Shown here in pieces: positions 1-10,400 of a stretch of 64,000 bases of DNA. The stretch spans positions 87,322 through 151,321 of the forward strand of contig NZ_AUTC01000077.1 of assembly GCF_001461695.1 (NCBI RefSeq), read 5' to 3'. The DNA comes from Sinorhizobium fredii USDA 205. GTDB taxonomy: Bacteria; Pseudomonadota; Alphaproteobacteria; Rhizobiales; Rhizobiaceae. Below the pieces are notes generated by a model that searched no databases, was not told where the DNA came from, and saw only the letters and a list, made by a program, of their open reading frames with translations. The position numbers and the translations under genes were made by a program. Each line of letters starts with the position of its first letter. The stretch's first letter is position 1.

Positions 1-48
1 GCGCGCCAGTCCGGCGGTTTCATCGCGCAAGAAGAGGCGGCGGAATAG
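1..48 (+). CDS. C-terminal tail of an ABC-type exporter (partial, left edge)
   Basis: Frame 1 is open from the first base and stops at TAG 46-48, giving a 15-residue tail that begins ARQSGGFI and ends acidic. A tail of the form LWxxQSGGF is common at the end of MsbA/HlyB-type ABC exporters in rhizobia, which is the only basis for the call. Everything upstream lies outside the window. The stretch could also be chance open frame in GC-rich DNA. Confidence 0.4.
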   Translation, partial: ARQSGGFIAQEEAAE

Positions 49-357
49 GGCGCGCCCGCGCGCGCCTCGACCGTGCCAAGCCCTTGTGCTCATTGGCTGC
101 CTCTTTCCCCCGCGACAATCTGCCCACCTCCTCTTGTGAAGGCTGGACATAATTCTCGATCGAGCATAGAACGCGCCGGATTGATGGGGATTCTGCGTGC
201 AGGATTCTCCGGATTCTGACGCCTGCCGGAGCCTGCTGCAGCAAGCCTGGTCGGTGCCAGCATGAGGATAGGGCGCGCTCCGAGACCTGGGAAGGAACAG
301 GAAACGCGCCGGGGGCGGATGCGGTTTCCGCACATTGCGTGAGAGGATGGTTTAGCC

Positions 358-936
358 GTGAGCGAACACGACACTTCAAGCGAGACCTTGGGCGAGCCCA
401 CTCGCCGCGATTTCCTGTATCTGGCCACCGGCATGGCCGGCGTTGTCGGCGCCGGCGCGGCGGCTTGGCCGTTCATCGACCAGATGCGCCCGGATGCATC
501 GACGCTCGCGCTGGCTTCGATCGAGGTCGACGTTTCGAGCCTCCAGCCGGGCATGTCGCTGACGGCGAAGTGGCGCGGCAAGCCGGTCTTTATCCGCAAC
601 CGCACCGACAAGGAAGTCGAAGAGGCGAAGGCCGTGCCGCTCGATGAGCTCAAGGACCCGGTCGCGCGCAACGCCAATCTCACTACCGATGCGCAGGCGA
701 CCGATCTCGACCGCTCCGCCGGCGAGGGCAAGGAAAACTGGATCGTGATGATCGGCTCCTGTACGCATCTCGGTTGCGTCCCGCTCGGCCAGGCCGGTGA
801 TTTCGGCGGTTGGTTCTGTCCCTGCCACGGGTCGCACTACGATACGGCCGGCCGCATCCGCAAAGGCCCGGCTCCGGAAAACCTCGCCGTGCCGACCTTC
901 TCGTTCGTTTCCGACACAGTTATCAAGATCGGTTGA
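358..936 (+). CDS. petA: Ubiquinol-cytochrome c reductase, Rieske iron-sulfur subunit
   Basis: This 192-residue protein is the Rieske [2Fe-2S] subunit of the cytochrome bc1 complex, which oxidises ubiquinol at the Qo site and passes electrons to cytochrome c1. A twin-arginine motif ([11 protein letters not shown], around residues 15-25) precedes a hydrophobic helix that anchors the protein, as is usual for Tat-exported Rieske proteins. Both cluster-binding boxes are present: CTHLGC (C135, H137, C140) and CPCHG (C154, C156, H157). The start is GTG at 358, with GAGAGGATGG about 15 bases upstream. It is first in a petA-petB-petC operon and is followed by petB after 14 bases. Confidence 0.97.
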   Translation: MSEHDTSSETLGEPTRRDFLYLATGMAGVVGAGAAAWPFIDQMRPDASTLALASIEVDVSSLQPGMSLTAKWRGKPVFIRNRTDKEVEEAKAVPLDELKDPVARNANLTTDAQATDLDRSAGEGKENWIVMIGSCTHLGCVPLGQAGDFGGWFCPCHGSHYDTAGRIRKGPAPENLAVPTFSFVSDTVIKIG

Positions 937-950
937 GGGGACTACTGATA

Positions 951-2231
951 ATGAGTGCTGAACATTCAACCTACACGCCAACGACAGGCATAGAGAAGTG
1001 GGTTGATTCCCGCCTTCCGCTGCCGCGCCTCGTTCACGACTCGTTCGTCTCTTATCCGGTGCCGCGCAACCTGAACTACGCCTATACCTTCGGCGCCATG
1101 CTCTCGGTGATGCTGATCGTCCAGATCCTGACCGGCGTCGTGCTGGCGATGCACTATGCCGCCGAAGCGACTGTCGCGTTCAACTCGGTCGAAAAGATCA
1201 TGCGCGACGTCAACCATGGCTGGCTGCTGCGCTACCTGCACGCCAACGGTGCGTCCTTCTTCTTCATCGCCGTCTATCTGCACATTGCCCGTGGTCTTTA
1301 CTACGGCTCCTACAAGGCACCGCGTGAGATCCTCTGGATTCTCGGCGTCGTCATCTACCTGCTGATGATGGCGACCGGCTTCATGGGCTACGTTCTGCCC
1401 TGGGGCCAGATGTCCTTCTGGGGGGCGACGGTTATCACCGGCTTCTTCTCGGCCTTCCCGCTGGTCGGCGAGTGGATCCAGCAGTTCCTGCTTGGCGGCT
1501 TCGCCGTCGACCAGCCGACGCTGAACCGCTTCTTCTCGCTGCACTACCTGCTGCCCTTCATGATCGCCGGCGTCGTCGTCCTGCACATCTGGGCGCTGCA
1601 CGTCGTCGGTCAGACCAACCCGACCGGTGTCGAAGTGAAGTCGAAGACCGACACGGTGGCCTTCACGCCCTATGCGACGCTGAAGGATGCGCTCGGCGTC
1701 TCGGTGTTCCTGATCGTCTATGCCTGGTTCGTCTTCTACATGCCGAACTATCTCGGCCACCCGGACAACTACATCCCGGCCGACGCGCTGAAGACCCCGG
1801 CTCACATCGTTCCGGAATGGTATTACCTGCCGTTCTACGCGATGCTGCGCGCCATCACCTTCAACATCGGCCCGATCGACTCCAAGCTCGGTGGCGTTCT
1901 GGTGATGTTCGGTTCGATCATCGTTCTGTTCTTCCTGCCCTGGCTCGACACGTCCAAGGTCCGCTCGGCCGTCTACCGCCCCTGGTACAAGCTGTTCTTC
2001 TGGATCTTCGTCGCCAACGCCATCATGCTCGGCTGGCTCGGCTCCCGCCCGGCAGAAGGCCTCTACGTCGTCATGTCGCAGCTCGGCACGCTGTACTACT
2101 TCGGTTTCTTCCTCGTCATCATGCCGGTTCTCGGCTTGATCGAAACGCCGAAGCGCATTCCGAACTCCATCACCGAGGCGGTGCTGGAGAAGCAGAATGC
2201 CAAGGCGCAGCCGAAGACCGCGCACGCCTGA
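951..2231 (+). CDS. petB: Cytochrome b of the bc1 complex
   Basis: Cytochrome b is the membrane core of complex III; it binds two b-type hemes and forms both quinone sites. The 426-residue product has about eight hydrophobic helices. Helix-B histidines sit in the HANGASFFF region, and the Qo-site PEWY motif is present as [10 protein letters not shown] placed the start at ATG 951, 14 bases after petA, because the protein then begins [10 protein letters not shown]. The open frame continues upstream to 810 but overlaps petA and has no family resemblance there. No sign of fusion to cytochrome c1: petC is a separate gene. Confidence 0.97.
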   Translation: MSAEHSTYTPTTGIEKWVDSRLPLPRLVHDSFVSYPVPRNLNYAYTFGAMLSVMLIVQILTGVVLAMHYAAEATVAFNSVEKIMRDVNHGWLLRYLHANGASFFFIAVYLHIARGLYYGSYKAPREILWILGVVIYLLMMATGFMGYVLPWGQMSFWGATVITGFFSAFPLVGEWIQQFLLGGFAVDQPTLNRFFSLHYLLPFMIAGVVVLHIWALHVVGQTNPTGVEVKSKTDTVAFTPYATLKDALGVSVFLIVYAWFVFYMPNYLGHPDNYIPADALKTPAHIVPEWYYLPFYAMLRAITFNIGPIDSKLGGVLVMFGSIIVLFFLPWLDTSKVRSAVYRPWYKLFFWIFVANAIMLGWLGSRPAEGLYVVMSQLGTLYYFGFFLVIMPVLGLIETPKRIPNSITEAVLEKQNAKAQPKTAHA

Positions 2232-2263
2232 CCGGAACAGCGATTGATAAGGAACTCACAACA

Positions 2264-3142
2264 ATGAAAAAGCTTGTTACAGGCATTCTGTCACTCGCTG
2301 TCGTCGCTGGTCTCGGTCTGGGAGCGGCTTTGGCCCAGGGCGAGGAAGCAGGCGGCGAGGAGCACGCCGCCGGCGCCACGCCGCACTATCCGCTGCACAA
2401 GCCGGAACAGCAGGACTGGACCTTTGCCGGTCTCTTCGGCCACTACGACAAGGGACAGCTGCAGCGCGGTCTCAAGGTCTACACCGAAGTCTGTTCTGCC
2501 TGCCATTCGATGGACCTCGTCGCATTCCGGACGCTTGAGCATGGTCTCGGCTATTCCGACGCACAGGTGAAGGCCTTTGCGGCCAACTACGAGGTGCAGG
2601 ACGGCCCGAATGGCGATGGCGAGATGTTCGCGCGCAAGGCCGTTCCGTCCGACCACTTCCCGGCGCCCTTCCCGAACAAGGAAGCCGCGGCGGCCGCCAA
2701 CAACGGCGCCGCACCGCCGGACTTCTCGCTGATCGCCAAGGCGCGCGGCATTGAGCGCGGCTTCCCGCAGTTCGTTTTCGACATCTTCTGGCCCTACCAG
2801 GAAGGCGGTCCGGACTATATCCACGCGCTGCTGACCGGTTATCAGGAGCCGCCGGAAGGCGTTCAGGTCGCCGAAGGCACGCACTACAACCCGTATTTCG
2901 TGAGCGCCTCGGCGCTGGCGATGGCGAAGCCGCTCTCCGACGACCAGGTCACCTATGACGACGGTGCGCCGCAAACCGTCGACCAATACGCCAGGGACGT
3001 CTCGGCATTCCTGATGTGGGCCGCAGAGCCGCATCTCGAAGACCGCAAGCGCACCGGCTTCATGGTCATGGTGTTCCTGCTGATCTTGACCGGCCTGGTC
3101 TATCTTACGAAGAAGTCGGTCTACGCCAACAAGGAACACTGA
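2264..3142 (+). CDS. petC: Cytochrome c1 of the bc1 complex
   Basis: Cytochrome c1 takes electrons from the Rieske protein and reduces soluble cytochrome c. The 292-residue product has an N-terminal signal peptide ending near ALAQG (about residue 26), a CSACH heme c attachment site (C77, C80, H81), an AMAKPL segment matching the region of the axial methionine ligand, and a C-terminal anchor helix (GFMVMVFLLILTGLVYL). The start is ATG 2264, 32 bases after petB. It closes the operon and is followed by a strong hairpin terminator. An acidic stretch (GEEAGGEEHAAG) follows the signal peptide, as in many alphaproteobacterial c1 proteins. Confidence 0.97.
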   Translation: MKKLVTGILSLAVVAGLGLGAALAQGEEAGGEEHAAGATPHYPLHKPEQQDWTFAGLFGHYDKGQLQRGLKVYTEVCSACHSMDLVAFRTLEHGLGYSDAQVKAFAANYEVQDGPNGDGEMFARKAVPSDHFPAPFPNKEAAAAANNGAAPPDFSLIAKARGIERGFPQFVFDIFWPYQEGGPDYIHALLTGYQEPPEGVQVAEGTHYNPYFVSASALAMAKPLSDDQVTYDDGAPQTVDQYARDVSAFLMWAAEPHLEDRKRTGFMVMVFLLILTGLVYLTKKSVYANKEH

Positions 3143-3169
3143 TCGGCGATGCCGATTGGTTCAGACACA

Positions 3170-3200
3170 GAGAAGCCCCGGTTCGTCCGGGGCTTCTTGC
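3170..3200 (+). terminator. Intrinsic terminator of the petABC operon
   Basis: AGAAGCCCCGG and CCGGGGCTTCT form an 11-bp stem around a 5-base loop, 28 bases after the petC stop. The run of T after it is short (TTGCATTTT), so termination is probable but not textbook. Confidence 0.75.
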
Positions 3201-3417
3201 ATTTTAGCTCCTGTTTTGCCGCGGTTTAGTTTCAACAGCCATTTACCTGTGCTTGACCGCTTCGAATCTCTGACGGCCCCGAGAAATACCTGTTGCCTTG
3301 TGGATGCGGCCCAGATAACCGCCCAGAGAGCGATTGCGCGGAAATCAGTGATTGCGGCGCGTTTGCACTGTGCGACACTTTGCGTCTGCTCAATCGGCTC
3401 GCGTTAAAGCAGGTTAT

Positions 3418-3915
3418 ATGACCGAGATACATGAAATTTGGGGTGAGCTTTATTGGAACACCAGCGATTGGCTCCCTTGGTTGGCGATGCAGGCGTTGTT
3501 TGCTGCTGTGTTTGCAGCCGTCACACAATGGTGGTTCAACATCCGCTGGCCGATTGTGTTCACGGTGACGCTGGCGTTCATGTTGTCGGTGAACATTTAC
3601 CGCCTTCCTCCAAGCCCGATCTCGCCAACCGAAATTGCAAAGATGAACGACTCCCTTCCGCGCCAATTCGACGGAATTACAATCGAGTCAGTATCTTTTG
3701 CCCATCGCGTTTTCACGTTTCAGGCCTCATCTCCAGAGCCGCTCGAAGCGGCGGACTTGAAGAAAAGCCTCGGTGCTGATTCCGGCATAGTTGCAGAGCA
3801 ATGCAAAACATTCGGGAAGTGGCTGGCCACGCGCCAGATAAAGCAAATACAGTACGTATGGTCGTGGCCCGGTGGTACTTACAGCCACTCTATCGAAGCA
3901 CGAGATTGCCAGTAG
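3418..3915 (+). CDS. Orphan small membrane protein of unknown function
   Basis: This 165-residue product begins MTEIHEIWGE. It has two hydrophobic segments (around residues 18-35, with LAMQALFAAVFAAV, and 43-60, with PIVFTVTLAFMLSV), then a roughly 100-residue soluble part ending with a Trp/Tyr-rich stretch and a terminal Cys. I do not recognise a family. The start at ATG 3418 is chosen because the sequence before it is poorly conserved-looking; an in-frame start at 3352 also exists. Codon choice is visibly more AT-rich than in petABC or the downstream GPR gene, which suggests acquired or relaxed DNA. It stands alone between two core genes. Confidence 0.6.
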   Translation: MTEIHEIWGELYWNTSDWLPWLAMQALFAAVFAAVTQWWFNIRWPIVFTVTLAFMLSVNIYRLPPSPISPTEIAKMNDSLPRQFDGITIESVSFAHRVFTFQASSPEPLEAADLKKSLGADSGIVAEQCKTFGKWLATRQIKQIQYVWSWPGGTYSHSIEARDCQ

Positions 3916-4067
3916 CGGATTTCAGGATTTCTAACATAGCTGGTGCGTAATTACGTCTGCCCCTGCATCACGAGGACACGGTGCGAGAGGGCCGCAGCAG
4001 CGACCTTGACCTCCGATCAAGCTAGGTGGAGATCAGCTTCGAATTATCTGCGGTGTTCACCGGATGA

Positions 4068-4372
4068 ATACGCTTCCACGAGTCTGAACTTGATTCTGTT
4101 CTGAAAGCTGCAGGCATCAAACACCTCATCGTGACAGGATGCACGACAAGCGTGTGTGTGGAGTCGACAATTCGGGATGCCTTCTTCAGGACTACCACTG
4201 CATACTGCTGACGGATTGCACTAGCGAGCCCATCGCCTGGGACGCTTCAAGGAGCAATCATGATGCCTCGATCACGCTCGTGCAGATACTCTTTGGATGG
4301 ACGTCAACGTCCGACCATTTCCTGAAGGCGATCGACGAGCGCGATCAGGGGCGTCTCGAAACCGGCACATGA
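4068..4372 (+). pseudogene. Isochorismatase-family cysteine hydrolase remnant (frameshifted)
   Basis: From 4074 one frame reads [20 protein letters not shown] then [19 protein letters not shown]. At about 4188-4192 the homology jumps to the next frame, which continues [15 protein letters not shown] and later SNHDASITLVQILFGW to a stop at 4372. The two halves join perfectly in the pattern [33 protein letters not shown], typical of RutB/biuret-hydrolase-like members of the isochorismatase superfamily, with the catalytic Cys in SVCVES. The join needs one missing base. Upstream of 4068 the same frame has a TGA and no clear N-terminal half, so the gene is both frameshifted and truncated. Confidence 0.8.
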
Positions 4373-4437
4373 CATTGTAGTTGAGGTGGAACCGGCTTTT
4401 TGCGGCGATCTGAATTGCCGCGTTCGTTCAAATGCGC

Positions 4438-4466
4438 AACGGCCCCGTCTTTCGACGAGGCCGTTC
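4438..4466 (-). terminator. Possible terminator after the GPR gene
   Basis: AACGGCCCCGTC and GACGAGGCCGTT form an interrupted stem around TTTC, 25 bases beyond the minus-strand stop at 4491. There is no clear T run on the minus strand, so it may be a processing or attenuation hairpin rather than a strong terminator. Confidence 0.4.
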
Positions 4467-4490
4467 CTATCTAAGACCTATAGTCAGCAA

Positions 4491-7400
4491 TCAGCTGAAG
4501 CGGCCGGCTGCGTGGGCCAGCATGGTGTAAACCTTGCCGGTATCCGACGTCAGGTAGGTCTGGGTGATGCGCTTGTCCGGATCGTTGCGGGCGACATCGG
4601 CCAGCAGCTTTTCGAAGTCGGCGATGTAGCGATCCACCGCGGTACGGAACTCGGGCTCGCGATCATACTTCCGCTTGATCTCGTCGAAGGTCTGCTGACC
4701 CTTCAGCGTATAGAGCCGGCGGGTGAAGACATCCCGCTCGCCGCGCTGGTAGCGGCGCCACAGTTCGACCGACGCGTCGTGGTCGATCGCCCGGGCGATG
4801 TCCACCGAGAGCGAGTTCAACGATTCCACCACGTGGCGCGGATTGCGGCTGTCTCCGGGGCGTGCCACGGGTTGGCTCTCGGCCGGCCGCGGGCGCGCGG
4901 CCTGCGGCTCTTCCTCGCGGGAGGCGGCGCGCAGCAGGTCACGCATCCAGCCGCCGCCTTCCTCGACGCGCTCTTCGGCGGCGGAGGGACGGGCCGGCTG
5001 CAAGGGCCGCGTCGCCTGTTCCAATCCCAGGCTGCCACGCAGCGCCGGGGCAGGCGCAGGCTGCTGCTCGACGGCCGGCTGTTGCTTGACCACGGGCTGT
5101 GGTGGCGCGACGGGCGCTTGAGCGGCGGGGGTGGGCGCGGCCAGCGCCGGCTGCTGGCGAACCGGCTGGGCGACCTCGAGCTGCGTCGAGGACTTGCCGA
5201 TAATTTCGGAGAGTTCCTGCAGCGCCTTGATCTGCTCGGCAACGGCACGCCGCATCACCGAGGCATTCTCCTTGGCCTCTTCCGGCAGGTCGAAGGCACC
5301 GCGCTTCAGCTCCTCGCGGGTCATATCGAGTTCCTTGCGGATCTCGCCGGCGGAACGACGAATGTCGTCGGTCGCGCCGCTGAAGCGGTTGATCGCTTCG
5401 TCGATCGCCTGACGCATGGCCTCGCGCAGCTGCGTAGCAACGCCATCCGACTTCTTGCCGCTCTCCGCCAGCATCCGCTCGACATCGGAGACTGAGGCGC
5501 CGATACTGCCGCGCAGGCGGGACGCCGCGTCCTTGGCGCGTTGCTCTGCGTTGCCGAAGGCACCTTCAAGGGCCTGGCTCGCTTCGTCGCCAGCCTTGGA
5601 AACGGCCTGGCGCAGGGCTTCCGAGGCGCTGAGGGTGCGCCCCTCGATCTCGGACAGCGTGTTGGTTGCATCGGCGATCGAGCTTTCGACGCCGGAGCGC
5701 AGGGCTTCGGCGATCTCGCGAGAACGCTCTTCGGCGCGAGAGAACACGCCTTCGACCGAGGCGGCTGCCTCGCCGCCTGCCTCGGCAAGCGTGGTGCGCA
5801 TCGCCTCGGCGGCTTCGACGGCACGCTGCTCGGTGCTCGACAGAAGCCTGCCGACATCGGCAAAGGAAGACTGGATGCCGTTGCGAAGGTTGCCGGCCAC
5901 TTGGCCGGAGCGCTCCTCGGCGCGCTGGAAGGCGCCATCGACGAAGCCTTCGAGTGCGCGCATCGTGCGCTCGATCTCTTCGGAACGCTGGACAAGCCCC
6001 ACGGAAAGGGTCCGCAGCGCATCCTGCCGCTCCTCTAGCGTGCTGACGAGGTTCGACTGGGCCGCTGCCAGCAGGTTGGAGGCCTGGCCAAGGACCTTGG
6101 AATGATCCTCGAAGCGGCCGACGATTCCGCCGATCTGCGAGAGGGTGGATGCGGCGATGTCGGAGAGCTTGTCGACACGGCCTTCGATGAGGCGGGTGGA
6201 GCTGGACAGCATGTCGGATGCATGCCGGGTCGATTCGGAAACCTTCGCGGCGGCGGCCTCCAGACGCTGATCCATGTCGCCGAGACTGCCGTTCGCCTGC
6301 TCGATGACCGAGGCGATTGCGGAATTGTTGGTCGCGAGCTGGTCGATCAGCCCCATGGCCGTCGACTGCAACCGGTTCTCGACCATCTTCATCGCCTTGG
6401 CGGTCTCTTCGGCGCGCAGCGAGATCGCGTCGAGCGTTTCGCTGGTCCGTTCCGTGATGGCGTTGACGAGCGCCGCGTTTTCGGCGCGCAGCCGGTCTGC
6501 GCTTTCCTGGGTCAGGGCAGCGATGCGTGCGGCCGCTTCCTTGCCCGTGGCCGCATATTGCTCGATGACCGGACGCGCCTGCTCGTCGAGAAGACGCGAG
6601 AGTTCGAGCGAGCGGCCGGCAAGCATCGAGTTCAGCTCGCGGGTGCTTTCGTCGAGCGCGCTGCGGATCGACTGGCCACGTGCATCAAGCGCCTTTTCCG
6701 CATCCGTCAGGCTCTGTCGAATGCCCTGCGTGTGGCCGGCGATCTGTTCCTGTGTGGAGGCGAGACGGGCCGTAGCGGAATCGGCGGCGTCGGCGACGGT
6801 TCGGGCGAGGTCGGCATGGCGTGCCGCCGTTGCGGAGGCCGTCTCTTCGATCGAATTGGCAAACTCGGCGTTGCGGGCAGCCAAGGCGCTGGCGAAATCA
6901 GCACCGGCCTTGGAGAGCAGCTCGGCGGAGCGCCCGGCTTCCGCGTCGATCTCCTGGGCGGCATCGCTGACGGCACCGCGCAGGCTGGTGACGAGCGCAG
7001 CCGCCTTGCCTTCGATCGTCCGGTTGACGTTTTCGAGGCCGATATTGAGGGCGCGGTCCATCGTGCCGAGCCGCTCTTCGATGCGACCTGCACCGGCGTC
7101 CATCGCCGAGGTGATCCGACCAGCGCCGTCGTCCATGGCGGAGGTGATGCGGGCTGCAGCGGTCTCGCTGATCCGGTCGATTTCGCCGGCGCGTTCCGCG
7201 AGACTTTCCGTGATCCGCTGTCCGGCAGTGTCGACGATGGCGTTGACGCTGCCGACGCTGTCGCGGATGCGATCCTCAAGAGACCCGAGTGTCGTCTCAA
7301 TGCGGCCGCCCGTGTCGTCGACGATGGCCCTGACGTTGCTGACGCTGTCGCGAACGCGGTCTTCGAGCGAGCCGAGTGTCGTTTCCATCCGGCCGCCGGT

Positions 7401-10400
7401 GTCGTCGACAATGGCGCTGACGTTGCTGACGCCGCCGCGGACGCGGTCTTCGAGCGAAGCGAAGCTCGATTCGATCCTTGCGCCGGTTTCGTCGAGGCGG
7501 TTGTTGATGCCGTTCAGCGAAATGTCGACGCGATTGGTGAGGGTGTCGGCAGCGATGCTGATCTGGTCGGCCGTCTCGGCGAGGCGCTCGGCAATGTTGC
7601 CGGTTGTCGAGCGCATGCGCGCATCGAGCGCTTCGGTGCCGCGGTCGATCGCGCCGGCGAGCGAGGCCTGCCGCTCCTCGAGCGACATTTCAAGCATGCT
7701 GGCGCCGGTCGCAAGCGTCGTCGCCATCGCCATCGATTGATCGGACAGCAGCTCTTCCAATCGCTCGCGGCCTTGGCCGACGGCAAGGTTGAACGTGTTG
7801 ATCTGTTCGTCGAGCGTCGAGCGTAGCTGCGCCGCCTTGCCGGATAGCGTCTGGTCGATCTCGGCCGCCTTGCCGGCAAGCGATGCGACGGCTTCGGACG
7901 TCCGGGTGGTGAGCGATTCTGTGCTGCGCTCGATCGCGCCGGCGATCGAAGCCTGCCGCTCCTCGAGCGACATTTCGAGCATGCTGGCGCTGGTTGCGAG
8001 CGTGGTGGCAATCGCCATCGATTGGTCGGACAGCAGCTCTTCCAACTGTTCGCGACCCTGGCCGACGGCAAGATCGATCGCCTTTATGCGATTGTCGAGC
8101 GTCGAGCGGATCTGGTCATGCGTCGTCGTCAGCGTGTCACGCAGTTGGTCGGCCTTGCCGGACAGCGTCTGTTCGATTTCGGCCGCCTTGCCGGCGAGCG
8201 ACGCCGTTGCTTCGGAGGTGCGGGCCGTCAGCGCCTCGGCGATCTCCGCGCTGGTTCCCGCGAGCGAGTCGGAGATCTTGCCGACGCGGCTGCTGAGATC
8301 CTCGGCGATGCGTGCGCTCGTATCGGTGAGGGTGCCGGCGATCTGGCTGACGCGACCGCCGAGATTCTCGGCGACCTCGGAGACGCTCTGCGAAAGCTTG
8401 TTCTCGATCTCGCCGACGCGGTCGGTCATCGTTTCGGCCACGGCCATCGCGCGGAAGGTCAGGCTATCGGCGACGTCTTCGGCATGACGGCTGAGCGAGT
8501 CTGCCATCTCGCTGGCGCGCGCCGACATGGTCGTGTTGATTTGCGCGGAGCGCTCGGTGAGCACACCGTCGAGGGCGGCCGTCTGGCTGGCCAGCGTGTC
8601 GGTAATCGCCTGGCTGCGCTCCGACAGGACCCCTTCGAGCCTTGTCGTCTGGCCGGTCAGGGCCGTCGCGATCGTCTGGCCACGTTCGGAGAGGACGCGC
8701 TCCAGCCGGTCGGTCGTGCCGCCGACAGCGTCTTCGAGCGCACTCGCGCCGGAGGTGAGGGCGGCAGACAGCGCGGCGGTGCGCTCCGAGAGCGTATTGT
8801 CCAGCCGATGCTGGCTGGCGGCGATGGCGCTGGTGATCTCGTCCGTGGAGCCCGTGAGCGTTTGCTCGATGCGGGTATGAGCAGTCTGCAAACCGTCGAT
8901 GAAGGCGGAGGTGCGCGAATCCATGCCTTCCGTCAGGCGCTGCTCGCTCGTCGTCAGCGCATCGGCGAGCGCATCGGCGCGCTGGCCGAAGCCGCCTTCG
9001 ATCCGTTCCTGTGCTTCCGTCAGGGCGCTCATCAGCGAACTGGTCTTGTCGGAAAGCACGCCCTCGATACGGCTGTGAGCGTTGCCGATGAGGTTGCTAA
9101 GCTCCGAGGTGCGGCTACCGATCGTTTCCTCGATGAAGTCCTGCGTTGCTCCAAGTGCCGTGGCGAGCGTCAGGGACTGATCGGAAAGCGCCGAACCGAT
9201 TTTCTCGACGCTGCTGTCCAAGGCAGTGCCGATCGCATCCGAACCGCCGGACACGGTTTCATTGATCCGGTGCAGGCTCTCCATCAACTTGGTGTCGAGC
9301 AGGCTCGCCCGCTTGTCGAAGGCGCTGGCGAATTCGTGGAAACGCTCGTCGAAGGCGGTCGCCAGATGTCCGACGGTCGTCTGCAGCTTTTCTTCGAAGA
9401 AGCCGCCGCGCAGATCCAGGTCCATGATCGCGTCGTCGGCGCTCGTTTTGAGGCTCTGGCGGAAGCTCGCGCCCTTTTCGTCCAGTGCCACATTGAGTGA
9501 GGAAAGCATGTCTTCGAGGCCGCCGGCAATCGCCTGCTGGCCGACGCTCAGGCTCTCATTGAGGTCGCGGGTCCGCGCAATCAAGGTTTCATTGAGCTGG
9601 CGGGCGCGCTCGTTAAGGGCGGTGTTGAGCTTCTCGGTGTTTGTATCGAGTGTCGAAGCACGGGTTTCGAACTGGCTGAGCAATTGCTCGCCGCGCTTCG
9701 TCAGGCTCTCGCTGAGCGCATCGAGCCGAACGTCGAATTCCTTGTTGAGTGTCACTCCAGCAGTCGTCAGGCCGGAAAGCAGCGCGTCCGTGCGGGTATC
9801 CAGCATGGTGCCGAGCGTCTGCAGCGCATGGTCCGACTTTTCGCTGAGTGCCGCTGCGCGCGTGTCGATCAGCGATGCGAATGCCTCGCCCGAGACCGCG
9901 ATGCGCGAGGCGATGTCTTCGCTCGCAAGCTCGAGGTCATCCTTCAGCTTGCCGTGGGCGCCGGCGATCGCCGAGCGGATCCGTTCGGAATGACCGACGA
10001 TCGCTTCGCGCTCCAGGCCCAGTTCCTGAACCAGGGTGCGAACGCGCAATTCGTTTTCGCTGTAGCTGCGTTCAAGCGCACTGACTTCGGAATGGACAAG
10101 CGCTTCGAGCTCGGTCGCCCGCGCGATGGTGCGCTCAATGCCCTCGTTCATGGCCGACACTTCGCGCCGAACCGCCTGGCCCACGGCCATGACACGGTCA
10201 GCTGCCGCGGTTTCCGGTTCGGCCAGCCGCAAGGCGACCTCGGCCATCGAGCGGGCCGCATTGCGCAGTTCCTGAGCGCGGGCGATCATGATCGCAAAGG
10301 AGAAGAAGAGCATGACCGGCAAGGCGATGCCGATCAGGATGCCGATCGCGCCGGGCGTGGCCGCCAGATCGCCGAGTGAGCGGATCTGCCAAATTTCCGG

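Noticed and set aside
966..2225. 419-residue minus-strand open frame opposite petB
   Set aside because: Shadow of cytochrome b; very rich in His, Asp, Glu and Arg as expected from the complement of membrane-helix codons.
6102..9500. Long plus-strand open frames opposite the GPR gene
   Set aside because: They arise because the repetitive coiled-coil gene lacks stops in antisense frames; composition is Gly/Arg/Asp-rich with no recognisable domain.
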